From Priapulus caudatus (Eukaryota > Priapulida > Priapulimorpha > Priapulimorphida > Priapulidae), in assembly GCF_000485595.1 (NCBI RefSeq), contig NW_014577152.1, positions 95,538-123,596 of the forward strand: a stretch of 28,059 bases of DNA. Reading direction: 5' to 3'. The position numbers and the translations under genes are program-made. The notes under the pieces are model-generated. The model had not been told where the DNA came from and made no database searches. It saw only the letters and a program-made list of their open reading frames with translations. Within the stretch, counting starts at the first letter, position 1, and every line of letters starts with the position of its first letter. This document shows positions 20,601 to 28,058 of this stretch, one piece after another.

Positions 20601-23600
20601 GTACTCTAGGCAGCACTAGACGTTTGTAGCACTCGCGGTTGCTCGTAAAAAAGGTGGTGGGCGTGTCCATTAGTGTTTGTCCTTGCAGGCAGCATGTACC
20701 ACCTGCTGTTGTGTATTTGGCGGTGACCGACTGGCGCGGAGAAAAGGAAGGACAGGGGGAGGGGGGGGCAATTTCGTGTTTGGGTTTTCGGGGGACGAGG
20801 CGATGTTCGAACGACGTTGTTCTTGCTGCAGGTGATCATCATTGAACCGTTCTTCGACTGCTACGAACCGATGACTCGAGCGGCTGGGGGAACGCCTGTG
20901 TTCGTGCCTCTGCGACCGGTGAGTGAGAGCGAGCGTCCTCTAACCCAGGCCATCCTTAAAAAATTCTATGTTTGCTGTCCCCCGACCCATTATTTTTTTA
21001 GTGGGTAGGTAGGTAGGTCTTCTTCTTTTTTTGTGAGGCATAATAGTTATTTTAAGTCTGTCCTCATGTTTGCCACACATGCTTTGTGTTTCAGTCTTAA
21101 CTATGAGGAATGTATATGCACCTTCCAGAATACCAGTAGAAGATTTATATTTATATTTATATTTATATAGACAAAATAAACAAAAAAACAAAAACAAAAT
21201 GGAACCCAAAATGTCAAAAAAACTTTTGGGTTGCGGCTATTTTCGTGGGTCGGTCGGACAGCAAACACATTTTTTTAAGGATGGCCCCAGTGTGCTTCTT
21301 CTTAAACTATTTAAGTCGGTGTCATTCACCCTCGAGTCTTCATCACAAAATTTTGTTTACTCGCAACTAAATTTCCTTATGTTCTTTGTTTAGTTTCGTT
21401 CATCTCAATGTAATTACGATCACCCTTGGGTGAACCATTCACCAGTTTAAGAAACACTGAGTCTAACCATTCGTGCAGCTGGATCAACATTCCAACAATG
21501 TGGCAATGTAACAACAATAATTGCGATGCAACAACAACAAGAAACACAAAAAACATCAACGAACGACGACAGCATTAGCACCGACAACAAAAAACAACAA
21601 AGGACAATTACAGCAATTACAATAACAATAACAACAACGATACAACATAATAGCTATAACACTATAATAGCAATAATATCATAATAACAATAATGTCATA
21701 ACAACAGCATCACAACAACTACTATGGCTACACCAAAACAACAACAATTTTTGTGTAGGGTAATCAATTTGTGCTCGTCATTCGTGTAACATCCTAGGTG
21801 ATCGATGCATCGTTCTTCAGTTGTCTTTTCCTTGTAAAGCCAGGCTTAGGTCGCGTTGCGATTGAATGCGACGCGGCGCACTGCAACTCGCTGCGACTGC
21901 AGTGCTAAAGGTCGACAGCGACGCTACTGACAGCGACAGTTGCAGGCAGTCGCAGAAGGCACTTATAGGTCGAAGCGACGATCGCCTATAGATCGCGCAA
22001 CTAAATGAGTTTACATGGGTTGTTGAGCTGTGTGCATGTTGTGTACATGACTGTATGCACTAATTGTTTTATTCGCGTGCATCGTTCATTATGCATACGA
22101 ATCTCGTCGCAGCGATCGCAAGGCAGCTTATGTCAGGTAGTAACCAGGAAAAACAATGCTTGCGACCGGTGGAACCAGTTGCGTCGCATCGCATCACGTC
22201 GCAGGAGTAGAACATGTGCGACTCGCTGCGACTGCGCTGCGACTGACAATTTTCCAGTCGCAGACAGTCGCTGGCAGTCGCAAGGGTGCTTAGGTCGAAC
22301 TTTCTCTGTGACGCGATCGTCGCTGCGACTTGCAACCAGTTGCAGAAAATCAGTCACAAGGCAATCGCGTCGCGTCGCAAGGCCGACATAAGCCCGGCTT
22401 AAAGCGAAGCTTCATTTCTCGCACAGAGTAAGCCAGGTTCGTTGATGACCAGTGCTGAGTGGAAGCTAGACCCCGCAGAACTCGAGAGCAAGTTCTCAAG
22501 GAAGACTAAAGCTTTAGTCATCAACACTCCCAACAACCCACTAGGCAAGGTAAGGTTGCTCGTCGAACACAGTAAGACAGCATACCATTGCCTTTCGTCA
22601 TCACTAGGTATGAGAGCTCATTTGCATAGTTTGATGAACAGTTTGTGTATAGTTCTCTGGAAAAATTCTTTATATTTATTTAATTTCCATATAGTTTTCT
22701 ATCTCATATGTCTATAGCTAATTAGGGTACTTTATTATAAATTCTTAGGCAACATATTATCAGGAGTGGATAATAGAGATCTCTATTATCCACTCCTGAT
22801 ATTATGCTATACATAATTCTATCTAGACTAATTAACTATAATTGTTTAGATCATTTATCTGTGGTTCTCGAAACTGCAATTGTGGAAATATTATTTCATT
22901 TACATATTTACATATTAAAATTCACATTTTCTTGCTGCAATGCATATAGTTCTACCATTCTATCATTTCATCTCGGTAGTCGTTGGTGCCGTAGCGTCGC
23001 ATGCATGCCTACGCGCGATGGTCTATCGTGGCAATGATGCATTGACCCCATGTGCCTGCTGCTTGCCAGATATTCACGAGGGAAAATATTATTACATTTA
23101 CATGTTTACATATTAAAATTCACATCTTCGTCCTGCATGCATAGTTTACCCGTCGTGGCAATGACGCACTGACCCCGTGTGCCTGCTACTTGGCAGGTAT
23201 TCACGAGGGAAAATATAATTTCATCTACATATATTTACACATTAAAATTCGCATCTTCGTGCTGCATGCATAGTTCGTCCGTCGTGGCGATGACGCACTC
23301 ATGACCCCACGTGGCTGCTACCTTGTAGGTATTCACGAGGGAAGAGCTCGAGATGATCGCGAACCTGTGTAAGAAGTACAACGTGCTGGTGTTTGCCGAC
23401 GAGGTTTACGAGTGGCTGCTCTACGACGGACACAAGCACACGCGTATAGGTAAGGCTCTGTCACATAACACAAGCAGACGCATATCGGTAAGCTCGATCT
23501 GCTGTTACAGAACACAAGCATACATGCATCGGTGAGGTCCTGTCACAGAACAGAGAGGCCACGAGGTCGTCGTGATCGAGTGAGGTGTTTCGCTACCTCT

Positions 23601-26600
23601 GTCTTGTAAACGTATAATACACGTGCGGACGGCGCTTCCGCTTAAACGAATTCTCACGCGTAACACACAATCTCTCCTCCTGGGTTTCAGCAACGCTGCC
23701 AGGCATGTGGGACAGAACTCTGACAATCAGCAGTGCGGGGAAAACGTTCAGCGTGACCGGATGGAAGGTGAGAACGCTAGTGTTGCCACCCCCGTAGCTA
23801 GTCACGCAGCAAATACACCGTAGTTGGGCTACCAGAAATGCAGTCCGAATGGCAAAATAAAACTGAAAATCTAGATTCGGAAGTCATCGATTTTTTTTGT
23901 GGGCGTCACCGAGTTCGACTAGGAAGTTCTAAGTTGCGTGTTGTCGTGTTGTGTTTGCTGCGACATTCGCCCGTGAGTCGTCCTCCGCGGGCGCATCTGA
24001 GGTGTTGTCGTGCATGCTGTGACGCGTTTATAACCCTAGCTATTTTCTGACTAGTCTGGTCCTCACCTCTCTTACCCTCTCTCTAATAGGTAAGACCCAA
24101 ATTTGTCTTCACTTATGCAGTTTGACAACTTATTCGTGACATAGTCAATTTAAGAAACCCTACGTCTTGTTAGTCTAGTCCTCGCTCTCTTACCCTCTCT
24201 CATATAGGTAAGCCTGCTAACAGGTAATTACCTTATAAGTATATAATATAGTATATACCTTATAAGGTATCTTATAAGACCCAAATTAGTGTACACTTAT
24301 GCAGTTTGACAACTTATTCGTGACATAGTCAATTTAAGAAACCGCTACGTGTGGCTAGTCTGGTTCTCGCTCTCTCACCCTATCTCTCTCTCCTAGCTCG
24401 GCTGGACGGTGGCACCAGACCATCTAATGAAGCATGTTAGCGCATTCCACCAGAACTGCGTCTACACCTGCGCGACGCCGATCCAGGTGAGAGGTCAACG
24501 CAAGGTCGTGGTGTCGCCAACGCGACGCGAGGTTGCGGGGTCACCGACGCAACGCGATGTCTAGGGGTCAGAGACATGACGCAGTGCGAGGTCGCGGGGT
24601 CACCGACGCAACGCGATGTCTAGGGGTCAGAGACATGACGCAGTGCGAGGTCGCGGGTTGGCCGAGCGACGGCGATGTCTAGGGGTCAGAGACATGGAAC
24701 GCAGTGCGAGGTCGCGGGTCACTGAACACGACGCGAGTTTAGGGGTCAGAGACATGACGCAGTGCGAGTCGCGGGTCACCGACCGCGATGGCCTAGGAGT
24801 AGCAGCACATGACGTAGTGGCAGAGTCGCGGGGTCACTGACACGACGCTGCTGATCGTGACCCATTGCGCGCGTGGTCGCGGTAACCTCCTCTAGGGCTC
24901 CCTCTAGATGTTCTAAAGTTTGAGCCGAGAATTGAGCTACCCAACTGAAGTTATTTTTACCCACCGACGAAAAACTATAGCCACCGTTCACTTGATCATA
25001 TGTGCCAAGCAAGGCATAGACAGGTGCGATGGGTATATGGGAAATGAGGCGTACGAAAACTTTTCACGACACGACACTGAAATTTGGCAACTTCGTTATT
25101 CAATCGTAATTTTGTGAGTAGTTGATCGATAATTTAGTTAATCATTAGTAAATCATTAGTTTTAGTTTAACCACTCACCAATAGTATTTGCCACGTAGCG
25201 TGGTAAAATCGCCACCACTATTCATTCATCGCATTTTGCGAAGGTGGTGAACGCCAGCGATAGACCCCCCCCCCCATCGCCCGCCCTTGCCCGCTCGTGC
25301 CAGATCGGCAATGACGACGTTCGCATTTTCACCACCAGGAGGCGGCGGCGGTCGGCTTCGAGCTGGAGCTGGGGCGCCTCGACTCGCCGGACTGCTACTT
25401 CCTCGAGCTTCCGGCGATGCTGCAGCCGAAGCGGGATCTGCTGGCCGCGCAGCTGCAGGAGGTCGGCATGCTGCCCGTCACGCCCGACGGAGGTTACTTC
25501 ATGGTCGCAGACTTCTCGCACCTAGGTAGGCGGCGGCCCCTGGGTGCACGCGCGGGAGAGACGGCCGAGGGGATGGCAGTCGGTCGGTTGGTCGGGTAGT
25601 CGGGCGGGCTGGTGGGCAGTCGCGCGGTCGGGCGGGCGGGCGGTTGGTTGGTCAGGTAGTCGGGCGGGCGGTCGGGCAGGCAGGCGGTCAGTCGGCCAGG
25701 CGGGCAAGCAGGCAGGCGGGCATGGCCAGTCGGCCAGTCGCCGTAAGGGGCTGTCTTCGTCAGTATGTTGCCGTAGTTATTGAACGTGTTGTATAGTTAA
25801 TGTAATTGTGGATGTATGTTAGTATATAGTTATTGCTGTAATATAAGTAATATTATATATATATATATATATATACAGTTATTAGTATATAGCTATTGCT
25901 GTAGAGAATATATGAAATAGTGACTATATGAGTATGTAATGAAATTAGGTGGTTATTTAGGTGGTTATGTTTAGGTCTGTTTATTGGTAGGGAATCTCTG
26001 TTTAGTTTGGTGTGAATTCCTGCTGCACGCTTGCGTTGTCTATACGCGGGTTTTTGTTTCGCAGGCGTAGAGACTGGAGACGATAGCGACGAACCAAAGG
26101 ATTGCAAGTTTGTCAAGTGGCTTATTCGCGAGAAGGTGAGAGAGAGAATGAGCCGCGCTCACAGAGAGGATAATGAGGAGAGAAAGAATTGAACCAGTGT
26201 GTAACTGTCACTTAGTAATTATGCAGTTATTCGTCGTTAATTCAATTGTCAGTTAAATATTTTTTTGTTAATTTGGATCGTTGCAGAAGTTTGCCACTAT
26301 TCCGACGAGCGCGTTTTACTCGAAGGAACACAAAAGCGTAGCGGAGAATTACATCAGATTTTGCTTCATCAAGGTAATTTTCGGTGTAGCGTGTTCACGT
26401 CAACGTACTCTACCCTGTTAGACACTGCTCTGTTATACTGCACTGCACCTTACTGTACAACGTATATACCCGCTATACTGTATTAATAATTTGTAGCTAG
26501 CGCATATTGATCGAACTGCTGTGTCATGCCAAAGATCATGCTGTTTGTTCGATTGAGGCATTGGGAAGTGGTTAAGTCGATCCCTTTTTTCTAATTGGCT

Positions 26601-27003
26601 AGTATCATGTTCGTGGAGGGGGCATCGTGCAGGACCCAACAAAAAACAAAATTAGTCTCAACTTTGGTCCTAACATTAACCTTATTCTCATAGACCACTG
26701 ACGGAAACACGCTAAAGTTATGAGTTACCCATACGCAACGTATATAGAGACGTCCAGTCAACGAGAAAAAGTTACGGCAAGGACTAATATTAACACCGAT
26801 TCTGTTTCTGACAACGGGGGAGGGGGATACTCCTGGTTCCTGCGCATGGTACGCCATCTGTAGGGTAAAACTGTTAACGACAATTGTTTCCGCCGTCTCA
26901 CGCTTCGTCGCCACCGCGTGCTGCTGCTGCGTTGCAGGAGGATTCCACGCTGAGGAGAGCCGGCGACATTCTGAAAGAGTGGAAGCGATCACTCAAGCAG
27001 TGA
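17419..27003 (+). CDS. kynurenine aminotransferase (KYAT3-type), mitochondrial, 14 exons
   Basis: Coding exons: 17419-17553, 18432-18493, 18764-18815, 19132-19230, 19815-19964, 20832-20918, 22427-22549, 23329-23449, 23691-23767, 24397-24486, 25339-25525, 26065-26135, 26287-26373, 26938-27003. All introns are GT-AG, phases agree throughout, and the protein is 468 aa (human KYAT3 is 454). It is a PLP-dependent fold-type I aminotransferase that converts L-kynurenine plus a 2-oxo acid to kynurenic acid. The family also acts as cysteine-S-conjugate beta-lyase and works as a homodimer. Seen in order: leader 1-45, AKRLEGN near 55, NLGQGFPDF near 80-88, ILIEPF-like [12 protein letters not shown] near 168-179, NTPNNPLGK 228-236, ADEVYEW 259-265, the PLP lysine K294 in [25 protein letters not shown], and the substrate-carboxylate arginine R442 in NYIRFCF. 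LRPSKP and the leader favour KYAT3 over KYAT1. No frameshift is present in this copy. Confidence 0.96.
17602..17692. repeat. (TA)n(GA)n microsatellite
   Basis: About 22 TA units followed directly by about 23 GA units in KYAT3 intron 1. Open frames through it on both strands ([12 protein letters not shown]) are products of the repeat. Confidence 0.98.
17915..18401. mobile_element. hAT-like MITE with 8-bp target duplication
   Basis: A 487-base element starting CAGTGGCG and ending CGCCAATG (one mismatch to an inverted CAGTGGCG). It is flanked by the exact direct repeat cgttttgt at 17907-17914 and 18402-18409. An 8-bp duplication and CAG/CTG-type ends fit the hAT superfamily. G-run near the left end and C-run near the right end extend the inverted similarity. 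No transposase frame is present, so it is non-autonomous. Confidence 0.88.
18432..18493 (+). CDS. KYAT3 exon 2
   Basis: Begins CTG ATG after tttctag and reads [20 protein letters not shown] plus two bases of a split Trp codon. The ATG at 18435 lines up with the internal start that gives a leaderless, probably cytosolic, form in mammals. The donor is gttggt. Confidence 0.93.
18764..18815 (+). CDS. KYAT3 exon 3
   Basis: Completes Trp66 and encodes [17 protein letters not shown]. It corresponds to the VWVEF...VVNLGQ segment that leads into the active-site entrance. The acceptor is attgtag and the donor gtgagt. Confidence 0.94.
19132..19230 (+). CDS. KYAT3 exon 4
   Basis: 33 codons starting [11 protein letters not shown] and ending LLNQYTRGY. 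The GFPDF and NQYTRGYGHP-type motifs, split by the next intron, form part of the substrate and cofactor pocket in class I aminotransferases. Confidence 0.96.
19815..19964 (+). CDS. KYAT3 exon 5
   Basis: 50 codons starting [13 protein letters not shown], then [16 protein letters not shown], ending NPGDE. The VTAGAYESL stretch is the family's PLP-phosphate-binding loop (VTVGAYGSL in human KYAT3). Confidence 0.97.
20157..20400. repeat. intron 5 minisatellite, unit about 55 bases
   Basis: About five units, each starting near agctctac and containing a cttctctcc block, then tac-ggggta or tacataagta, then caaacaac. Units differ at many positions, so the array is old. The degraded copy is at 11444-11650. 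Confidence 0.85.
20529..20609. repeat. 21-bp perfect inverted repeat inside direct repeats
   Basis: 20529-20549 (ctagagtacctacataaag + at) is the exact reverse complement of 20589-20609. The loop is 39 bases of gataga repeats. Outside, aggcagcactaga-type sequence occurs on both sides in direct orientation (20521-20532 and 20608-20619). It lies in KYAT3 intron 5. Confidence 0.85.
20832..20918 (+). CDS. KYAT3 exon 6
   Basis: 29 codons, [20 protein letters not shown] then TPVFVPLRP. The PFFDCYEPM motif is nearly invariant in kynurenine aminotransferases; its aromatic residues stack near PLP and substrate. The donor is gtgagt. Confidence 0.97.
20919..22426 (+). other. KYAT3 intron 6
   Basis: The longest intron, about 1.5 kb. 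It contains CAA/ACA-rich sequence (about 21510-21745) and the GCGACT-rich element (21839-22398), which ends only about 28 bases before exon 7. No further exon is needed: exons 6 and 7 join in phase. Confidence 0.85.
21839..22398. mobile_element. GCGACT-rich MITE-like element
   Basis: About 560 bases. The left end gccaggcttaggtcg and the right end cgacataagcccggc are imperfect inverted copies, and the interior has many ctgcgact/agtcgcag words in both orientations. Flanking taaa on both sides may be the target duplication but is too short to be sure. There is no coding capacity. Confidence 0.65.
22427..22549 (+). CDS. KYAT3 exon 7
   Basis: 41 codons starting [16 protein letters not shown] and ending [11 protein letters not shown]. 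The asparagine in the NTPNNPLGK motif contacts the PLP ring. The acceptor is tttctcgcacag and the donor gtaagg. Confidence 0.95.
22758..22801. repeat. 44-bp perfect palindrome
   Basis: Reads tatcaggagtggataatag to the centre at agatct and back without a mismatch. It lies in KYAT3 intron 7. The noisy copy has the same palindrome with two indels near 14119-14161. Confidence 0.95.
22940..23343 (+). repeat. three tandem units covering the exon 8 splice acceptor
   Basis: A unit of about 130 bases containing ctgcatgcatag, gtcgtggcaatgacgcactga, a pyrimidine-poor acceptor ending in AG, and then tattcacgaggga. Decoy acceptors end at 23069 and 23196; the third unit ends at 23328 and is the real one. 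The first 15 bases of exon 8 (coding VFTRE) are thus present two extra times in the intron. Confidence 0.9.
23329..23449 (+). CDS. KYAT3 exon 8
   Basis: 40 codons plus one base, starting [20 protein letters not shown], then [14 protein letters not shown] and ending HKHTRI. Asp260 and Tyr263 in ADEVY are the conserved residues that bind the PLP pyridine nitrogen and its O3' oxygen. The donor is gtaagg. Confidence 0.97.
23691..23767 (+). CDS. KYAT3 exon 9, Schiff-base lysine
   Basis: Completes Ala277 and encodes [20 protein letters not shown] then VTGWK. Lys294 in SAGKTFS is the internal aldimine lysine. Thr/Ser in TISS and Lys302 in GWK are the usual phosphate-binding neighbours. The donor is gtgaga. 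Confidence 0.97.
24051..24396 (+). repeat. three copies of the exon 10 acceptor region, two with AG|GTAAG
   Basis: The block tagtct-gt-ctc-ctctcttaccctctctct-atag occurs with its AG at 24089, 24207 and 24396. The last is the acceptor used by exon 10. The first two AG are followed directly by gtaag. Between them a second shared block (acccaaatt...acttatgcagtttgacaacttattcgtgacatagtcaatttaagaaacc) also occurs twice. The unit has therefore been tandemly duplicated, with an extra AT-rich accttataag insert in the second. Confidence 0.9.
24397..24486 (+). CDS. KYAT3 exon 10
   Basis: 30 codons starting [20 protein letters not shown] and ending CATPIQ, matching the GW-GP-HL-KHLQT--QN-----ATP-Q signature. 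It is the last exon also present in the noisy copy. Confidence 0.96.
24500..24855. repeat. intron 10 minisatellite, unit about 60 bases
   Basis: About six units of the form gacatgacgcagtgcgaggtcg-gggtcaccgacgcaacgcgatgtctaggggtcaga. The array starts immediately after the exon 10 donor. The degraded counterpart at 15990-16362 ends in the N gap. Confidence 0.93.
24856..25338 (+). other. rest of KYAT3 intron 10
   Basis: Mixed sequence with no recognised gene or element, then a run of 13 C at about 25265-25277 and a ttttcaccaccag acceptor. Intron 10 marks the right-hand end of the region that is present twice. Confidence 0.7.
25339..25525 (+). CDS. KYAT3 exon 11
   Basis: 62 codons plus one base, starting [19 protein letters not shown], with [20 protein letters not shown] and [15 protein letters not shown]. 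It forms the C-terminal small domain; PDGGYF is the family motif. It is much more GC-rich than the other exons. Confidence 0.96.
25561..25745 (+). repeat. G-rich GGTCGG/GGGCGGGC minisatellite
   Basis: Imperfect short repeats of gtcgggcggg, ggttggtcgg and caggcgggc in intron 11. Several GGG tracts lie within a few bases of each other on the coding strand. Confidence 0.85.
25746..26064 (+). other. rest of KYAT3 intron 11
   Basis: AT-rich, with a short (AT)n at about 25853-25874 and repeated ttagtatatag-ttattgctgta units on either side of it. The acceptor is gtttcgcag. No gene was seen. Confidence 0.75.
26065..26135 (+). CDS. KYAT3 exon 12
   Basis: Completes Gly395 and encodes [20 protein letters not shown] then REK. 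It is an acidic surface loop followed by the FVKW helix conserved in the family. The donor is gtgaga. Confidence 0.95.
26287..26373 (+). CDS. KYAT3 exon 13, substrate-carboxylate arginine
   Basis: 29 codons starting [18 protein letters not shown] and ending NYIRFCFIK. Arg442 in YIRF is the residue that salt-bridges the amino acid carboxylate in this aminotransferase class. The donor is gtaatt. Confidence 0.97.
26374..26937 (+). other. KYAT3 intron 13
   Basis: A 564-base intron with a short actgcactgcacctta-type stutter near 26430-26480. No other coding or mobile sequence was recognised. It ends gcgttgcag. Confidence 0.8.
26938..27003 (+). CDS. KYAT3 exon 14, C terminus and stop
   Basis: Encodes [20 protein letters not shown] plus Gln and a TGA at 27001-27003. 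It matches the D-TL--A---L--W C-terminal helix of kynurenine aminotransferases. Confidence 0.96.
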   Translation, partial: EDSTLRRAGDILKEWKRSLKQ

Positions 27004-27824
27004 GAGAAACGCAGAGATCTGCAGCGTCGCCTCACCAGGAGCTGTGAGGTCGCCGGCGATAGCGCTGCAGGTGCTGCCACCTTCAGTCAACATGCGATCG
27101 GTCGGTCGAGGGAGATGCATGGATCGCTGCACGAGCTTCCCTGATGACGTCGTGTGGGTGAAGCCTTAAATGACCGTTGTAGCGCGCCCCGCGTTAGCGC
27201 GGTTTAAATTATTAATCGAAACGAGTAAAGACAATCAAGATGAATAACCATCACCCTCGTTAATTTAATTTAATTTAATTTTGTTTTTTGTTTTAATTTT
27301 GTGCTATGTTTGTCAGTCATGGTTAGTGGCCTGTAGAATCTTCTGAGCAGAAATTTCAGAATGAATGAGGGATGGATTTATCAGTAAAATTATATTTTTG
27401 CTGTATGTGCTTGTCGTGACAATCTTGGCAGATTGAAGAACAACTTTCACTATGTAAATGTTAAGAAAAAGTAAACAAAGTTGTTTGTGAATGTAAATTG
27501 GTCTTTTTCTACATCATTTCTCTTCCTCATTCACATAATGCATGTCAGTTTCATATTACTATGTAGTTCAAAATTAAATTTGTCTGAAAAAAAATGACAA
27601 CTGAAAATTAGCAAAACATTCTCACACGTTCAAACATACAGTTAGTGCGTAACAAATACGTGTTAACAACAATAACAATAATAACATCATTAAATAAGAT
27701 TAGCATTAACATTGGATTAAATAACACGAAATCAACAGAAAAAAATAACAGTATAGCACCGCCAGGGGGCGAGCTCGTCGCCCGCACCAAAGGTTGAATC
27801 GCATCCCACCAGATGGCGGGCGCG
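27004..27824. other. KYAT3 3' region and convergent intergenic spacer
   Basis: Contains the KYAT3 3' untranslated region. No AATAAA was found; ATTAAA occurs at 27573-27578 (followed by an A-rich stretch), 27689-27694 and 27716-27721. A (TTTAA)n run lies at about 27263-27283. Two CTCF-like sites (27759-27773, 27806-27819) are next to the kinase gene. KYAT3 and the kinase are convergent, so this is a shared 3' spacer. Confidence 0.6.
27759..27819 (+). promoter_or_regulatory. pair of CTCF-like motifs
   Basis: CCGCCAGGGGGCGAG at 27759-27773 and CCACCAGATGGCGG at 27806-27819 are in the same orientation, 47 bases apart. The second fits the animal CTCF core consensus CCASYAGRKGGCRS at all 14 positions; the first differs at two. 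The call rests on motif match only. Confidence 0.4.
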
Positions 27825-28058
27825 TCACGGAGCGCTGCTTGCGTGCTCCTCCAGGGCGCGCCGCACGCTGGCGGCGGACGGACGCCGCGAGGGCGCTGCG
27901 TCCCAACAGCGCGCCATCAGCTCGTCGTAGAAGAGCTCGGTGGCGCCCCCGTGGAGCGGCGGCCGCGCCCCACGCGCCACCACTGCGTAGACGAGCGCGT
28001 GAGCGCCCCCTGCTGTCGCGCCGCCGTGAGGACGCTCGCCGCTACGCAGCGTCCACAT
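27825..28058 (-). CDS. protein kinase catalytic domain end, TAK1 (MAP3K7)-like, partial
   Basis: A 77-residue open frame on the - strand, cut by the window edge on its 5' side, with TGA at 27827-27825. Visible features: MWTLRSGERP, which lines up with the LWEVITRRKP stretch of TAK1 (subdomain IX/X); then GGAHALVYAVVARGARPPL, which parallels GG-AF-IMWAVH-G-RPPL; then LMARCWDAAPSRRPS, the subdomain XI C-W-x3-P-x2-R-P signature (C51, W52, P56, R59, P60). TAK1 relays TGF-beta and innate immune signals through MAPK and NF-kB pathways. The frame ends 16 residues after the RPS motif, without the long regulatory tail and TAB-binding coiled coil of TAK1. This may be a short Tak-like kinase, or an exon whose donor (gtgacg at about 27828) is used. 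The sequence is very GC-rich. Another TKL or receptor tyrosine kinase is possible. Confidence 0.72.
   Translation of the reverse strand: MWTLRSGERPHGGATAGGAHALVYAVVARGARPPLHGGATELFYDELMARCWDAAPSRRPSAASVRRALEEHASSAP

Noticed and set aside
24500-24855. CRISPR-like array
   Set aside because: Whole 60-base units repeat with no unique spacers, in a eukaryotic intron; it is a minisatellite.
24920-25117. 65-residue open frame in intron 10
   Set aside because: No similarity recognised, and it lies inside an intron whose flanking exons join in phase; probably chance.
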